A DNA stretch of 64,000 bases, from the NCBI GenBank assembly GCA_033065855.1, contig JAVXUO010002927.1, forward strand, positions 62,001 to 126,000, written 5' to 3'. This document shows, piece after piece, positions 40,841-51,329 of the stretch. Within the stretch, counting starts at the first letter, position 1; each line of letters begins with the position of its first letter. Both the position numbers and the translations under genes were made by a program. This stretch comes from Escallonia rubra (taxonomy: Eukaryota > Streptophyta > Magnoliopsida > Escalloniales > Escalloniaceae). The notes under the pieces are model-generated. The model ran no database searches, was not told the DNA's origin, and saw only the letters and a program-made list of their open reading frames with translations.

Positions 40841-43800
40841 GTGTTTAGCATTTTGATCCATAGTTAGAATACCAATAATTTTTTGTTTTCAAAAACCAAG
40901 AAAACATGCTCTCACTATATCAGTTCCCATGCAAGGACGTAACGACAAAACTCAATCACTCCGAGCCAAAAACTTTTGAGAAGAGACTCTGATCATATCT
41001 AAGGAATTAGAAACTGTGGTGTTAAACAATTGGGATGAAAACAATCTGTTCTCTAATACAGATAGTAGCAAGCGCAACCAGTCATCAACAGCCCAGCTTA
41101 TGAACTCCACCACTCATCCAATCAAAATTTGGTTACTATCAAGGCAAATGCAAAACACAAGAATGAAAGAAACTTTTGCCACAATATGCTCCCTAGATGG
41201 CCAGCATGTACGCAGCTAATAATGAACAAATATGCTATCAAAGAACAGCCAACTTTAGTGCCACATCAACTCTAAACAAATCTCAAGATTATACATGTCA
41301 TGACAAGTACTCTATTTTTCATTCCCAGCAGTATAATGATTATGTGAATACCTAAACTTGATCACTACACTGAACAAAAACAAAGTTGAGCAAAACAGAA
41401 TATGCAACCTCTGGAAAGCACTGGAGAAAGAGATGGATGTGTTAAAAAACACCAAACCTGAAAACCAAACACAAATTCTAAGAGATCAAACATGTCCTTA
41501 TCCCGCAGTCCAGAAATCTCAAAATCTGCTGGAAGCCGAGGGAATTGCTCAGTATACTTAACGGCGGATATTGCACCTCTAACCTGAGGGTTAAAAGATA
41601 AAACGAAAAAAACGAGGTCGTTAAGAGTAAAAAACATATATGAAGGAGCTAAAAAAGTACATATACTCAACACCTAAAATGGAAATTAGTCTTCAAGTGA
41701 TAAGTAAAATCCACAAAAAGGACAAGTAATATTGCTTGCTGTATACACAATTTGAGGTTTAGACTTACTTCCGGGAAAAATCCAATAGCATTGGTCAATG
41801 ATGGGGCCTCAAGAGGGACAATGTTGTAAGGTGTGAGCTCCCCAGACAATGTTGCTTCTGATTTCTTGATCCTCCTCAACTGAAAATAACAGCAAATAAG
41901 AAACAAAGGAGAGTGGGAGCCATCAAATGCAAGACTTTCCACCAAGAAATCCGCTATAGAATACGACAGTGTGCTCAAAGATGTTAAGACGTATGATAAA
42001 ATTCCAAGTTATTGGAAGCTGAATGAGGCAAATTAATGACCGCATGGGCTCAAAATAGCAAGTGTGTAAAATAACTGAGATTTTAGTACTTGGTATAGAA
42101 CGTGAAAGAAACAGCCACCAGGATGTTGCATTGGAGAGGGAGGGGAGGGGGGGAGGGAGAGAGAGAGAGAGAGACCTCGTCCATGATAAGCCTTCCCACT
42201 CCGTCTGGAGCTGCATCTTTGCTTAGTGCCTCCATGACCTCGACAAGGGCCCTCAACGTAGAAAACACTTTCTTTGTTTCTAAAGATCTAAGTTCTAAGC
42301 TGAAACAAACACCAACGCACAATCAAACTGGTAAGACTTTTCGAATGCATAATTTCCATGTAGAGCAGCAATATAAGATGTTAACAAAATGCCGAAAAGG
42401 ATTTCCCTTGATATTTACTATTCATCAAACTCATAACAAATTGCACAGCAAACAAATTAAGCTTCAGATAATGGAGATAGAGATGGCCCACAAAAGGGGA
42501 GACTTGATTGCTACTTTTTGTCTAACAGAAAAAGAAGACCCCTCAAGTCCTAAATAATTGCCAGAGAAAAGGACCACAACAGACAAGCATCTCCTATCCT
42601 CACAGCGAAACCAAGTAGAAAATCTCAAGTTCGAAAATTTCCAGCATTTGTGATAATTTCCAAACTAGTGAAACTATTTCCATTATGTAAAGTCAATGAA
42701 CGTATTACGCATGTCAAAAGATTCTTTGCATGAGATATTAAAAATAGCATAAGCTCATGACAAAAATAATCTATCTCGATATATCCAGTTTTTTCCACAC
42801 CAAAGAATGAATGCTATCAATTTTCTCACAACAAACAGGCTTTGAAATCAAGCATAGAGTACTGAAGATGGGCCACCGTCCTTGACGAACCAATGAAGTC
42901 AACACCAAACTGAATGCTGATGCCCCAGTTGAATTGGCAACAAGCAAGCTATAAGTAAGGTGCAGATCTAGTTTGCGTACAAAGGAATCTACAAAGCACT
43001 GGTACTTCATGTCAGACATGTACCGAGTAACCATGTTTTGAATGACCTTTAATGCGTGTCGGATACTTCTTAGAAATGCGTGTCATGCGAATGAAAAAGT
43101 AGCTTTGGAGTTGAGATGTTTGAAAAATATACTCAAGTACGCATATAGAAGGAGGCGAGTAGTTATCTCAAAATCCCATTAAATCATCAGAGTAGAAAAA
43201 ACAACTCCCCATGTCAGTTAGAGCAAAAACCTTGTCAAGAAAGAACCACAAAGTGCTAATTAAAAACTTACCTTGACTTTCAGATTTGCTGGTTTTGTTA
43301 TAATTGATATATTAAGTGTTTGGAGGGAGGCAGCGACGGGATGAAGCATAAAATTGGGAGTTTTTAAGATCGATTGGGTTCTCGTGTTTTCTATTAGAGA
43401 AACTTTTGGAAAATGTGGTAACTGCATGCAGTTATTCTATTGGGGAAGTTTTCCTTATATCTCACGTGATGCCTTTAATGAATGTGATTTGCAAACAACA
43501 AAAATTAAGGTCCTAACCTTATTATGGGATAAGTTAAAGGAGGTGATACATACGTAAACTTGGAAGATCAAAAAGGCTTCACCATAAGGGTCCTCTCCCT
43601 TGATAATAGTATAGATATACCTAGCCCACAGGCATACATACATTTACAAAGTCTTCTACTCGTAATGGTTAAACTGGATACATTGACAGGTACAAATTGT
43701 ATTACATCCAAATTTTAATGAATACTAATAGTTGTAGTTCAATGCAAGTTTCAATTACAGCATAGTGTTAACTTCTTTTTATAGCTTAAAATCAGCTATT

Positions 43801-46041
43801 AACAACTTTTCCTTGTATCCTTACTGTGTCAGCATCCTACTCTTTTATATCTGTAGTGTCATGTCTCTTTGTGGCCAATTTAACGTATTCATATCACGTA
43901 TTACTGCCATGCTTCATAGAATAGAATGTCATCCGAGTGAACACAGTTTTTGAGAAGTAAAGCATTGGAATGTACTTTTTATCTCGTATTATGCTTCATA
44001 GATAGAATGTCATCCATGTGAATGCAGATTTTGAGAAGTGAAGCATAGGAATGTACTTTATAAAGGATTCTTCACAGCAGTAGAGAAGCAACACATGTAT
44101 CATTACGTATAAAAAAATATGTGGTCTAGTAATCCATTGCTTGATGCAGTTAAATCAAGCTCTCATAGGAAAATGGCTTTAAAGATTCTATGGCAAAAGG
44201 GATGCCTCATGGATACGAGTTCTGGCAAGTAGATATGGTGAGGGGGACAGTGGAGTAACCCAGAAGTGTGCCTTAGGGTATTTGATTATGGAAAGTAGAG
44301 ATTAAGGTGTGGACAGAAAAAAGTTAGGCCGTGGCCACACATGCTATGTCGTGAGACAGTGCAGGCTTTAGGTTGTTCAAGAAGGAGAGAGTTGCAGGTT
44401 CAGGTGACCCTTGGTTTGGCTGCGAGTTCAAAAGTTTAAAATTTCTAGTGAAAGGAGGAATGGACGATGAGCTCAAAATGGAATGTATTCATACACTCAC
44501 TTGAATGTATGGCTCTTGCCTGCGTACATTGGTACTTGATACGCTTCTCAGTACACATCAAAAAAGAAAGAAGATAGCAGAAACATTCAACGATATACCA
44601 CATATAGTCTACAAAGGCCCATAGCAACTCAGTTTCGAAGTGCAACATTTAGTTCCTTGTCAAATTAGAGAAGTCTCGAGTCAATACAAATAAATTTATA
44701 AGTTTTCTCTAGCAAGCTCTTTCTTATCAATCCAACCAAGCATCACATAAGAAGAGAAGCATTAGCTATGAGAAACCAAGGGTACGAGGAAACTATATGA
44801 GCAATATAAAGACCATACTCTCCCAGATTAGCACTAAAAGTTCCAGATTCACGCCATCTTTGTTCCTCTTTTTGCATCTCATCCACTCTGTGCCGTCTCT
44901 TGTACTGTTGATAAAACTCCCACAGGCGCTCGGCATCACGATTACGATCTATTCGAGCTCCATCCCTCTTTGCCAGTTTTTGCTGCAACAAGTAGTTAGA
45001 TCCTCAGGACACTCGTTTTTCTTCTAAAACGGCGAAAGAGTTAGTCAACCTTTTAAAAGGCTTGACTTCCGAAAGCTATAATCACTCATCAGAAGCATAA
45101 AATTGCGTATTCGTACTGTCAACTAACTGCATTTACAAATATTTGCTGATTTTTCACTTTGTAGATCATCCAGAAGAAACACAACTATAGTATCATGATC
45201 TCCATTGTTATTGTTTTTCCTCAATCCAATATACATGGATTACCCGTCTTTGGTCTTTTTGAAGGTTTGCTTTTCTTTCCTGCAAAAAAAATATACATGT
45301 ACAATGATAAAATAGTACCTTAATTACAGACATTAACCCAGTCTTGAACTGAAGAACACCTCTGCCATCGCTGCTAGGGTCCAGATTTTGTGCCATGGAA
45401 TATGCCTGCTCGCACACTGAAATTCAGAGGGTGCAACTATAACAAGTTAGGGGCTCATGTATGGGTGCTGAAGCACTAAACTCATTATACTAAATATGCT
45501 AGCAACATAAACATAGAATCTCCAGAATGCGCCATGAGTTCATGAAACCCAGTTCAAATAGCTACGAGGAGAAAAATTATCCATTGAGCTGATACTAGAT
45601 CTTGTACATATCCATATACAAATTCAAACTCTTCACAAAACCAAATCAGAAGGGTGTGCGATACATAACCATAACCACATCCTATGTTACATAGACTCAG
45701 TGTCGGGATGCAAATCGAATACGTGTCCAAATGTTGGACTCACCAATTTCTGAAATATCAGGACACGGGGACACGGATCTGTAGTCGGACAGGGACACGG
45801 GGACACGTCTGAACTAAAAGGCTTTGAGTTTGAACATTAAGGGGATATGTGTAATGTTGTGAACGCTATAGGGTCACACAGAGTTATTTACTATATTAGG
45901 ATTGTATTTAATATTTGTACAAAAGTTGGAGTTGAGAATGATATTTTCCCCAAAAGAAAAAGGGAAAAAGAAACAGTTGAACAGCTCTTAGATCTGTCAG
46001 CACTCAACAGCCTCCCACCTCCCATGTGATAAAAGGTACAG

Positions 46042-46095
<54 letters not shown>

Positions 46096-46148
46096 TCCCT
46101 CTCCCTCTCCCTCTCCTCTACTACCACCCTTACGGACCAGATCTGCAG

Positions 46149-46199
<51 letters not shown>

Positions 46200-49100
46200 T
46201 CCCTCTCCCTCTCCCTCTCCCTCTCCCTCTCCCTCTCCCTCTCCCTCTCCCTCTCCCTCTCCTCTACTACCACCCTCACGGACCAGATCTGCAGCCCCTT
46301 CTTCTTTGTTTGATCTTCTTCCAACGTAAATGCCAACATGGCGTATCCGTCCAGCAAATGACAAGTCTGACATGGATCCTGTAGCAGCGGCGGTGTCCAT
46401 GTGGGATCGTGTCAACACCGCCCCTTCATCCCAAAGGTGATGGGTCCATGTATCATAGACCATATCAGGGGAAAACCGAGAACAAAATAAAATCTAGTTG
46501 GCTTGTGCAGATGAAAGCATTACTAAGTGGCTGGCTGAACTAGTCAACTAGGATAACATGAACGCCAAAACAGGATCGAAGAGTACAATCAAGAAGATCT
46601 GACAGGCCTTCTACTTTAAACATATAGAAGTATAGAACGACCTTCGGAACACATACTAGGTAAATACAATCATAAACTTTTCACACAACCCCTCCCCCAA
46701 TCCTTGGCTTGGCCTTCTCCACTCACGCCTTTTTGTTCTGCACCAAATCAGCAGGCTGCGTTGCTTTAAATCGGCATCACATGCAAACCTGCCCCACTAC
46801 GAATACTGCGATAGCACCCTATATTTGCAACTGACTGAAAATCTAGGATCTAGCCAGCATGTCTCCAGAGTTGCCTCTTTCTCCACAAACAGAAACCTGT
46901 CCTCAGAGACTTAAAAGTTTTTGCTTCGATTACGGGCCTTCACACACCTCAACCGGCATAAAGCAGCAGTGAGTTCAATGGTTTTGCAACAGAACTAGAG
47001 GTTCTCCCAGAATTCATTATTTTCTCATAATTATTATATTTAATATACTATTGCTCAAATGCCTCACTCTCTTTTTTCTTGTAAGTGCTGGAACACTGCA
47101 CTCTCTACACGCATGAAGTATTCTCCAAATACATGTTTAAGTTTTAAGGACATGTATTAATGTCCATAAACATACTTGGTAGGTACTATTACAAGTTGAG
47201 TACCACAAAAACAATAATGTCAAAAGTTTAGCCGAGCCCAGAAGAAAGAGCAAGCATTTAATTATTCACCTCAAACAAAAAAACATCATCTTCGAAATGT
47301 CAACTACGCCAACATTAAACACGTAGCCTTTTAATATGTATGTCTCCCATACCCAGCTAAACTAGGTACATGTTTAAAGGGATCAACTGGCGGCAACTCT
47401 TCCCCTCTTGACATCATCTACACACTTGAACAAGTTCTGACTCATTTAACTTTTTCATTTGGTCTATTGAGGCCCTGACAACCAGATGGGGAGTGCAGAG
47501 TTTTCTAAATATCACTTGGTGAATCGGGAGACTCTGTGCATTCCAATCTATGAAGGTGGGTTGGGGTTAAAAAAATCTAAGGATGTTTAATCGGGCCCTT
47601 CTAAGGAAGTGGTTGTGGAGGTCTTCTAAGAAAAAGAGTTCATTGTGGAAGAAAGTGGTGGAGTGCAGGTTTGGAAAAGAAACTCTGGGGTAAACTCCCA
47701 CCCATCTACTTTTCGTTACGGTGTGGTCTTTGGAAGAACATAGCTAATGGGCCGATGGAGTTTGTGAAGACTATTTCCTCTTTGGTGAGGAATGGAGCTC
47801 GAATCAGAATTGGGTGGATTGTTGGTGCAGGGATGTACCATTACAAGTTGATTTTCCGGATTCGTATAGACTGGCCGTGTACAGATTGTGTGATTTGTTC
47901 GAAGGAACATTTGGCTTGGAATCCACATCTTCGGAGGGACTTTTACGATTGCGGGTTATAATATGCACATAGGTTTTTTTAAAGTGCTTGCGTAGACTAT
48001 TTTTCTACTTCTGGGATGGACAATCTTCGCTGGGACCGGCCGAGAATGACTCTGTTCGTTCTGTCTACCTGGTCTTGAACAAAAGGACAACCCAATGTTT
48101 TTCGTGGAGAGGTATTTGGCGTGCACATAGCCCCCCCCCCCCCCCCCCGCGGTGGGGCTCGGAGTCTAGTGATCATCTGCTTCTTTGTTGTAAGGTAGCA
48201 AGGGTCTTCAAAGCTTATTGTTTTCCTTTTTTGGTGTGGCTTGGGTGAGCCGAGATCGGTTGATAATCCTTTGTTGAGCTGGATAGGGGGCGAAGGTGTC
48301 AAAGAGTTCACCGAAAATGGTCGAGCTCGGCACCGCTTTATGTTTTGTGTGTCTTTTAGCGGGAGAGTATCAGACATGCTTTTGATGGTGTGAAGACTCC
48401 TAATCAATCGTTGCTTTCTTCTTTCCAGTCTCTTCTTTTCTTTTCTTCTAGCTTAAGGAGAAGTTCCCTAGAGCAGGTTGCGCATTGACAGATTTTGAGG
48501 ATGATTTCTACCTGGGACCAGCTATGTTATTCTCTAAGTAGCTTACAGGAGGTGTTCCTTTGGAGGTTTCGTGTTTTCTCCTGAGTCCAGAGCACTATCT
48601 TGGAGCTTTTAACCTTTAACTTTGTGTTTGTACTCGGATTGCTTCCCCTCTGGGGTTTCTTTACTACAATCAGTACTTCTCAAAAATAAACCTGATGCTG
48701 GACCACCCTCCGTTCTCGTTAACCCCCTCAACCCCTCCTAGATAAAGGCGGGACCCCATCCAATATCTCTGGCCACAAACCCCAAATAGTCTTCCCATCT
48801 CTCTTGCCCATGTGAACAAAGATGATCCAATGTCTTCTCATCCATCTTTCACGAATAGTCTTCCAGCTACTTCCCCAGAAGTAGTAAGGAGCCAAAGGAC
48901 TACAGTAAGAACAAACAAGTGGCGCTACATTGCTGATTATATTCCACACTTCTGTTGAACTACAACGCATAAAACCCTTTCAGAGATTGTTGCAAATTCA
49001 AGTGCTAAAGCTATCTATCCTGCTGAAGTGGATTCGTAATGGTACCTGCAATCTGGTAAATTGCAGTCAATTCTTTCATACTGCACAACTCAAGCTTGAT

Positions 49101-51329
49101 GAACTCCACAACTCTCCAAATTTATGAATGTCAATCCACATGCAAGTCCTGTGTGATCCCTAACCCCTGCAGGAAACAACTCCTTGCCCCTCCCCAAGCA
49201 TGGCCACAACTGCCTTCCTCTACCTCATGTAACTACTGATCGGGCTGCAAGCAAACTGAAATTTCATGGAGAAAGCTTGTGTTCGTTATTTAAAGCTCGT
49301 CCAAGATCGTTCATATGATAAACGAACCTAACATGACCGCATCTTTTAACTGGATAGCTCATATGGTAAACGAACTGAACAAGAACAAGAAAATAACAGC
49401 TCGTTTATACAAAAAACATGAGATATTTCATAAAACCTAATCTATAACCTTAAAACCCATCACCAAACACAGAAATCATTAACAGATCACCCAAAAACTC
49501 ATTCACGTTCATTCGCATAGTACGGCTCGTTGATAAAGGAGTTGAGTTTGAACACCCCTAATTGCTTATGAGTATGATCGTGAACAACTCTTATAAAATA
49601 CTTTTATATAAAAACAATACTTTTTTACAATAATATGCTGATAGTTATCAATTTTTCCTGTAACAAAATACCGAACTTCAGTCCAACCCATAAATGTCTC
49701 TAGGGTACCTTATCCTTAAAACAAAACAGGTGTTAAATGTGTTATGTAACTTTGACCACACATGAAGTACCTACAACCACACACCACCTTCGTCCTTTTC
49801 GGTGACCTCTTTCTCTCAAGCATTCGCACGTTCACATCCGTCCCTCAGATGGTCATCGAGCTCATCGTCATTTAACAGCAACCAGAAGTTATCCTCGTGA
49901 ATGCATCCTCAGCTCGCGTCTCCACATCTCGTCAATCTCATCTGACATCCCCATCGTTCAATTTCTTCAACTTCTTGCCGCTCTGAGGCCAAATTCAAGA
50001 GCCTCAGCAGATTCACTCTTGGTACTGGCTCGTATCTCCATTTTCACAGGTGCATTGGATTCAAGTAAAAAGTGCAAAACACACCTTGTGGCTTGCCTTG
50101 GTTGCAAAAACACACCTCTAGTTTCATTTGTTGCAAATGCCACCCTATGGTAAGAACTTATTGTGCTGCATCCATTAAAAATCTTAAAAGATTAGAGGAA
50201 ATGTCCATTTTTCCCTCTTTATCCTTCATCTTCTTCACTTGATCCAAGCGCCACCAAAACCGAACCCTGGCGGCGGCGGCCGCTCAGCTCCCTGCCTCCA
50301 ACAACCCAGCCTCGCCCAAATCAACCCCTAGCTGCCGCCTTTCAAGATTATTAGATAAGTTTTCAAGGTTTAAATGAAATCAAAAGCATAACATTAAATT
50401 TTTTATGAGTAAATTCACCAAATTTAACAAGTTCATCACAGAAAAGGAACAGAAAAAGGGATTGATGATTCACTCAAAAAGCATATATCAGCCTTTCAGC
50501 TTCATCTCTCTTCACTTCTGTATCAACATGTGTATCAAACTCATCTCTCTTCACTCCTATACCTTTCAGCACCATCTCTTCACTTCTATATCAACATGTG
50601 TATCAAACTCATTATTTCCAAAGTAATACCAAATCACATGATCACGCAAGACGCCTCATCCAAACTTCAACCAACCAACTAACCCTATACCAAATATAAT
50701 TCAGCAATGCATCGTGTTACACAGCCCGTACAAACACACAAGCACGAGATTCATAACTTTCAGTCTTACTTCTCTTCATTCCCATGTTTAGTTCACGCAT
50801 CGAACTCTATATCTACAAAAGGCTAGCGCAACAAATAATCCCACAAAGTCAATGCCTTATTCAGATATGAACCTACCAACTAACCCTGCGCTATATATGA
50901 TTCACAAGCACGAGCATAATATTTTGTAATTTTCACTCTTGAGTCTCTCCACGTCTACGCCTAGTTCACGTTTCAACTCTATATTTACAAAACGCTAGCG
51001 CTTTGCATACTCACACGGGCTCACTCAAACATCAACCTATCACTTAACCTTGAACTACACAAAATTTGAATAATTGAACGCTTAAAAGCGAAAAGGAGCG
51101 GAATAACGGTGAAAAACGTACGTATCCTGGCGACATTGGGGTCGTCGGCCTGAATGTCGTCCGCGGCCTGCAAAATCGTGTTGATGTTGGTGCTCCGCTG
51201 GAGCGAGTCCGGCACCGCGCCGGCGATTCCGCTCGGCCGCCGGTCGTGGCCCTGGCCTACGTGTGGCAGCTGCTCCCGCCGGAGGGTGGCCCGCACGAGC
51301 CGCTCCCAGTTGTCCGAAACCCTATCCAT
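7046..51329 (-). CDS. CALS10 / GSL8: Callose synthase 10 (GLUCAN SYNTHASE-LIKE 8), complete, 51 coding exons
   Basis: A plasma-membrane 1,3-beta-glucan (callose) synthase that uses UDP-glucose. Arabidopsis GSL8 is needed for cell-plate callose in cytokinesis and for plasmodesmal callose. I followed the protein exon by exon. It starts [20 protein letters not shown], ends GNKANVQA with TGA at 7,046-7,048, and all 51 exon phases join without a stop. Total CDS is 5,715 nt, 1,904 residues, the length I recall for Arabidopsis GSL8. Layout: N-terminal Vta1-like and FKS1-type cytosolic region (about 1-490); first membrane cluster (about 490-755); large cytosolic catalytic loop with conserved [18 protein letters not shown] and [14 protein letters not shown] blocks (about 755-1,460); C-terminal membrane cluster (about 1,465-1,900). 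The N-terminus fits GSL8 better than its sister GSL10. Introns hold most of the 44 kb and many TE insertions. The ATG at 51,329 is the first in frame and matches the family start. Confidence 0.96.
12479..12574. repeat. Compound microsatellite G-run / (TA)n / (GA)n
   Basis: A G-rich stretch changes into about fifteen TA units and then about ten GA units. It lies in intron 39 of the GSL8 gene, about 75 bp downstream of the E39 donor (minus orientation). It is likely length-polymorphic. Confidence 0.9.
14573..15078. repeat. Three copies of a MITE-like unit in alternating orientation (long hairpin)
   Basis: One unit of about 140-190 bp occurs three times in GSL8 intron 36. Copies at 14,573-14,725 and 14,941-15,078 lie in the same orientation. 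The copy at 14,752-14,940 is inverted. Shared words include CAAACTCAATCAGCAA, ATAAACCCAACA, CATCAAGAATT and ACACGTTCATTGCAATG and their complements. The middle copy can pair with either neighbour; the right-hand hairpin has a loop of only about 48 bases. No TIR or target duplication was assigned. Confidence 0.85.
21855..22142 (+). mobile_element. TRIM/SMART-like miniature LTR retrotransposon remnant
   Basis: Two related short repeats flank a small interior in GSL8 intron 27. The left copy starts TGATAAAGCATAATATACATTG at 21,855 and the right copy starts TGTTAAAGCATGAAATACATTG at 22,064. Just after the left repeat comes TATCAGAGC (21,917-21,925), matching the end of the usual plant TGGTATCAGAGC primer-binding site for initiator methionine tRNA. 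Just before the right repeat is a polypurine-like AATTGGGGGTGAG. This order is that of a TRIM element with terminal repeats of about 60-80 bp. It has no coding capacity, and the exact outer ends are uncertain. Confidence 0.6.
27420..27476 (+). repeat. Dispersed repeat copy 1 (CTTGATAATAGTATAGAT)
   Basis: The phrase TTCACCATAAGGGTGCTCTC followed by CCTTGATAATAGTATAGAT also occurs at 43,561-43,617 with few differences. Both copies are in the same orientation in introns of the same gene. It is probably the conserved end of a dispersed transposon family; the family was not determined. Confidence 0.75.
28143..29031. mobile_element. Non-autonomous TIR element of the GTGTCCGACAC family
   Basis: The left end reads AGCACGGACACGTCCGGACA. 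The right end reads GGTGTCCGACACTGTGTCCG followed by TGCT, its imperfect reverse complement. Both ends contain reiterated GTGTCGG/CCGACAC words. The interior (about 28,290-28,600) is GC-rich and pyrimidine-rich, then T-rich, with a (TA)n tract at 28,917-28,945. A 197-codon frame at 28,230-28,823 is low complexity and not taken as a gene. The right 150 bp is closely matched at 54,354-54,512. It lies in GSL8 intron 19. No convincing target duplication was found, so the superfamily is open. Confidence 0.65.
33591..33645 (+). repeat. Dispersed repeat copy 1 (AGTTCTGAC...GTCGTTCTCTTG)
   Basis: This 55-bp phrase in GSL8 intron 12 contains GCAAGCAAGTTCCAA and GTCGTTCTCTTG. It recurs at 35,623-35,677 in intron 9 in the same orientation. 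It is probably the conserved part of a short dispersed element. Confidence 0.65.
35623..35677 (+). repeat. Dispersed repeat copy 2 (AGTTCTGAC...GTCGTTCTCTTG)
   Basis: This is the second copy of the 55-bp phrase at 33,591-33,645. The sequence upstream (35,500-35,620) is not clearly shared with the other copy, so only the core is called. Confidence 0.65.
36813..36990. repeat. GGTTCGGTTCGG-type subterminal repeat
   Basis: Dense GGTTCGG/CGGTTTG words on one strand, with AACCAAACCGAACC in the reverse sense, make this stretch partly self-complementary. A weaker run of the same words lies at 36,505-36,545. This is a composition typical of the ends of a common plant DNA transposon family. It lies in GSL8 intron 7, just before a LINE RNase H fragment. 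Confidence 0.6.
37070..37600 (+). mobile_element. Degenerate LINE 3' end with RNase H domain
   Basis: The plus strand encodes [16 protein letters not shown] near 37,090, then, after a frameshift, [15 protein letters not shown] and [12 protein letters not shown]. These match the D, E and D motifs of the RNase H-like domain (RVT_3) at the C-terminus of plant LINEs. Stops and frame changes break it. An A-rich tail lies near 37,595. The piece sits inside GSL8 intron 7 in the opposite orientation to the gene. It is an old, 5'-truncated insertion. Confidence 0.75.
40806..40843. repeat. Microsatellite (GT)n and G-run
   Basis: About eight GT units are followed by about eighteen G residues, in GSL8 intron 6. 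Confidence 0.9.
42134..42174. repeat. Polypurine (GA)n microsatellite abutting the GSL8 exon 4 donor
   Basis: The plus-strand GGAGGG and GA units read on the gene strand as CT units immediately after the exon 4 donor (boundary at 42,176/42,175). The donor is therefore GTCTCTCTCT, with non-consensus bases at intron positions +3 to +6. Confidence 0.85.
43561..43617 (+). repeat. Dispersed repeat copy 2 (CTTGATAATAGTATAGAT)
   Basis: This is the second copy of the phrase at 27,420-27,476, here in GSL8 intron 3. It has the same orientation and a few substitutions. Confidence 0.75.
45700..45840. repeat. GGACACGGGGACACG repeat, related to the GTGTCCG family
   Basis: Words such as CAGTGTCGGGATG, GGACACGGGGACACGGATC and GGACACGTCTGAAC resemble the end repeats of the element at 28,143-29,031. 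No opposing end was located. It lies in GSL8 intron 1. Confidence 0.5.
46041..46295. repeat. Duplicated compound microsatellite (CT)n(CCCTCT)n
   Basis: The unit runs (CT)n, then (CCCTCT)n, then a unique tail CTACTACCACCCTYACGGAC followed by CAGATCTGCAGCC. It occurs twice in tandem, with tails ending near 46,150 and 46,295. The unique tail shows that this is a true segmental duplication and not just slippage. Long frames here encode only Ser/Leu or Arg/Glu runs and are not genes. Confidence 0.9.
47471..48690 (+). mobile_element. Degenerate LINE (non-LTR retrotransposon) 3' region
   Basis: On the plus strand, with several frameshifts, the translation follows the C-terminal part of plant LINE ORF2. 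It contains a FHLVN...GGLGL-like stretch near 47,500, then [14 protein letters not shown] and [12 protein letters not shown], and a [17 protein letters not shown] segment. Further degraded zf-RVT-like sequence runs to about 48,690. A C-run interrupts it at 48,130-48,148. It lies in GSL8 intron 1, opposite to the gene. Confidence 0.7.
48691..50490. other. Intron 1 sequence, no gene assigned
   Basis: This stretch between the LINE remnant and the tandem repeat holds scattered TE-like phrases, including a GAACACCCCTAATT end near 49,550. It also has a short GGCGGCGGCGGCCGC run near 50,270. No exon or gene was recognised. Confidence 0.35.
50492..51060. repeat. Degenerate tandem repeats next to GSL8 exon 1
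   Basis: Two near-identical 70-bp units start at 50,492 and 50,562 (CCTTTCAGCWYCATCTCT...CAACATGTGTATCAAACTC). Downstream, a longer unit of about 166 bp recurs with lower identity. ACAAGCACGAG is at about 50,738 and 50,904, each followed by TAGTTCACG, ACTCTATAT and GCTAGCGC. The array ends about 60 bp from exon 1 (51,122). Confidence 0.75.

Larger units (their letters stand above)
36028..51329 (-). other. GSL8 exons 1-9 (residues 1-379)
   Basis: Coding exons: E1 51,122-51,329; E2 45,319-45,416; E3 44,819-44,982; E4 42,176-42,299; E5 41,769-41,879; E6 41,458-41,583; E7 38,541-38,630; E8 36,230-36,327; E9 36,028-36,145. E1-E5 cover the Vta1-like N-terminal region, including [20 protein letters not shown] (E2) and [20 protein letters not shown] (E5). 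E8-E9 carry the conserved [20 protein letters not shown] block. Intron 1 (45,417-51,121, 5.7 kb) is the longest. The E4 donor is GTCTCT and runs straight into a CT microsatellite. Confidence 0.93.

Noticed and set aside
45891..46463. Long frames on both strands (up to 190 codons) in the CT/CCCTCT region
   Set aside because: They encode only Ser/Leu or Arg/Glu runs produced by the microsatellite, with no domain and no splice context.
7046..51329. Assignment to the sister callose synthase GSL10 (CalS9)
   Set aside because: The N-terminal [15 protein letters not shown] stretch, the exon 2 [13 protein letters not shown] and other signature blocks fit GSL8/CalS10 better than GSL10.
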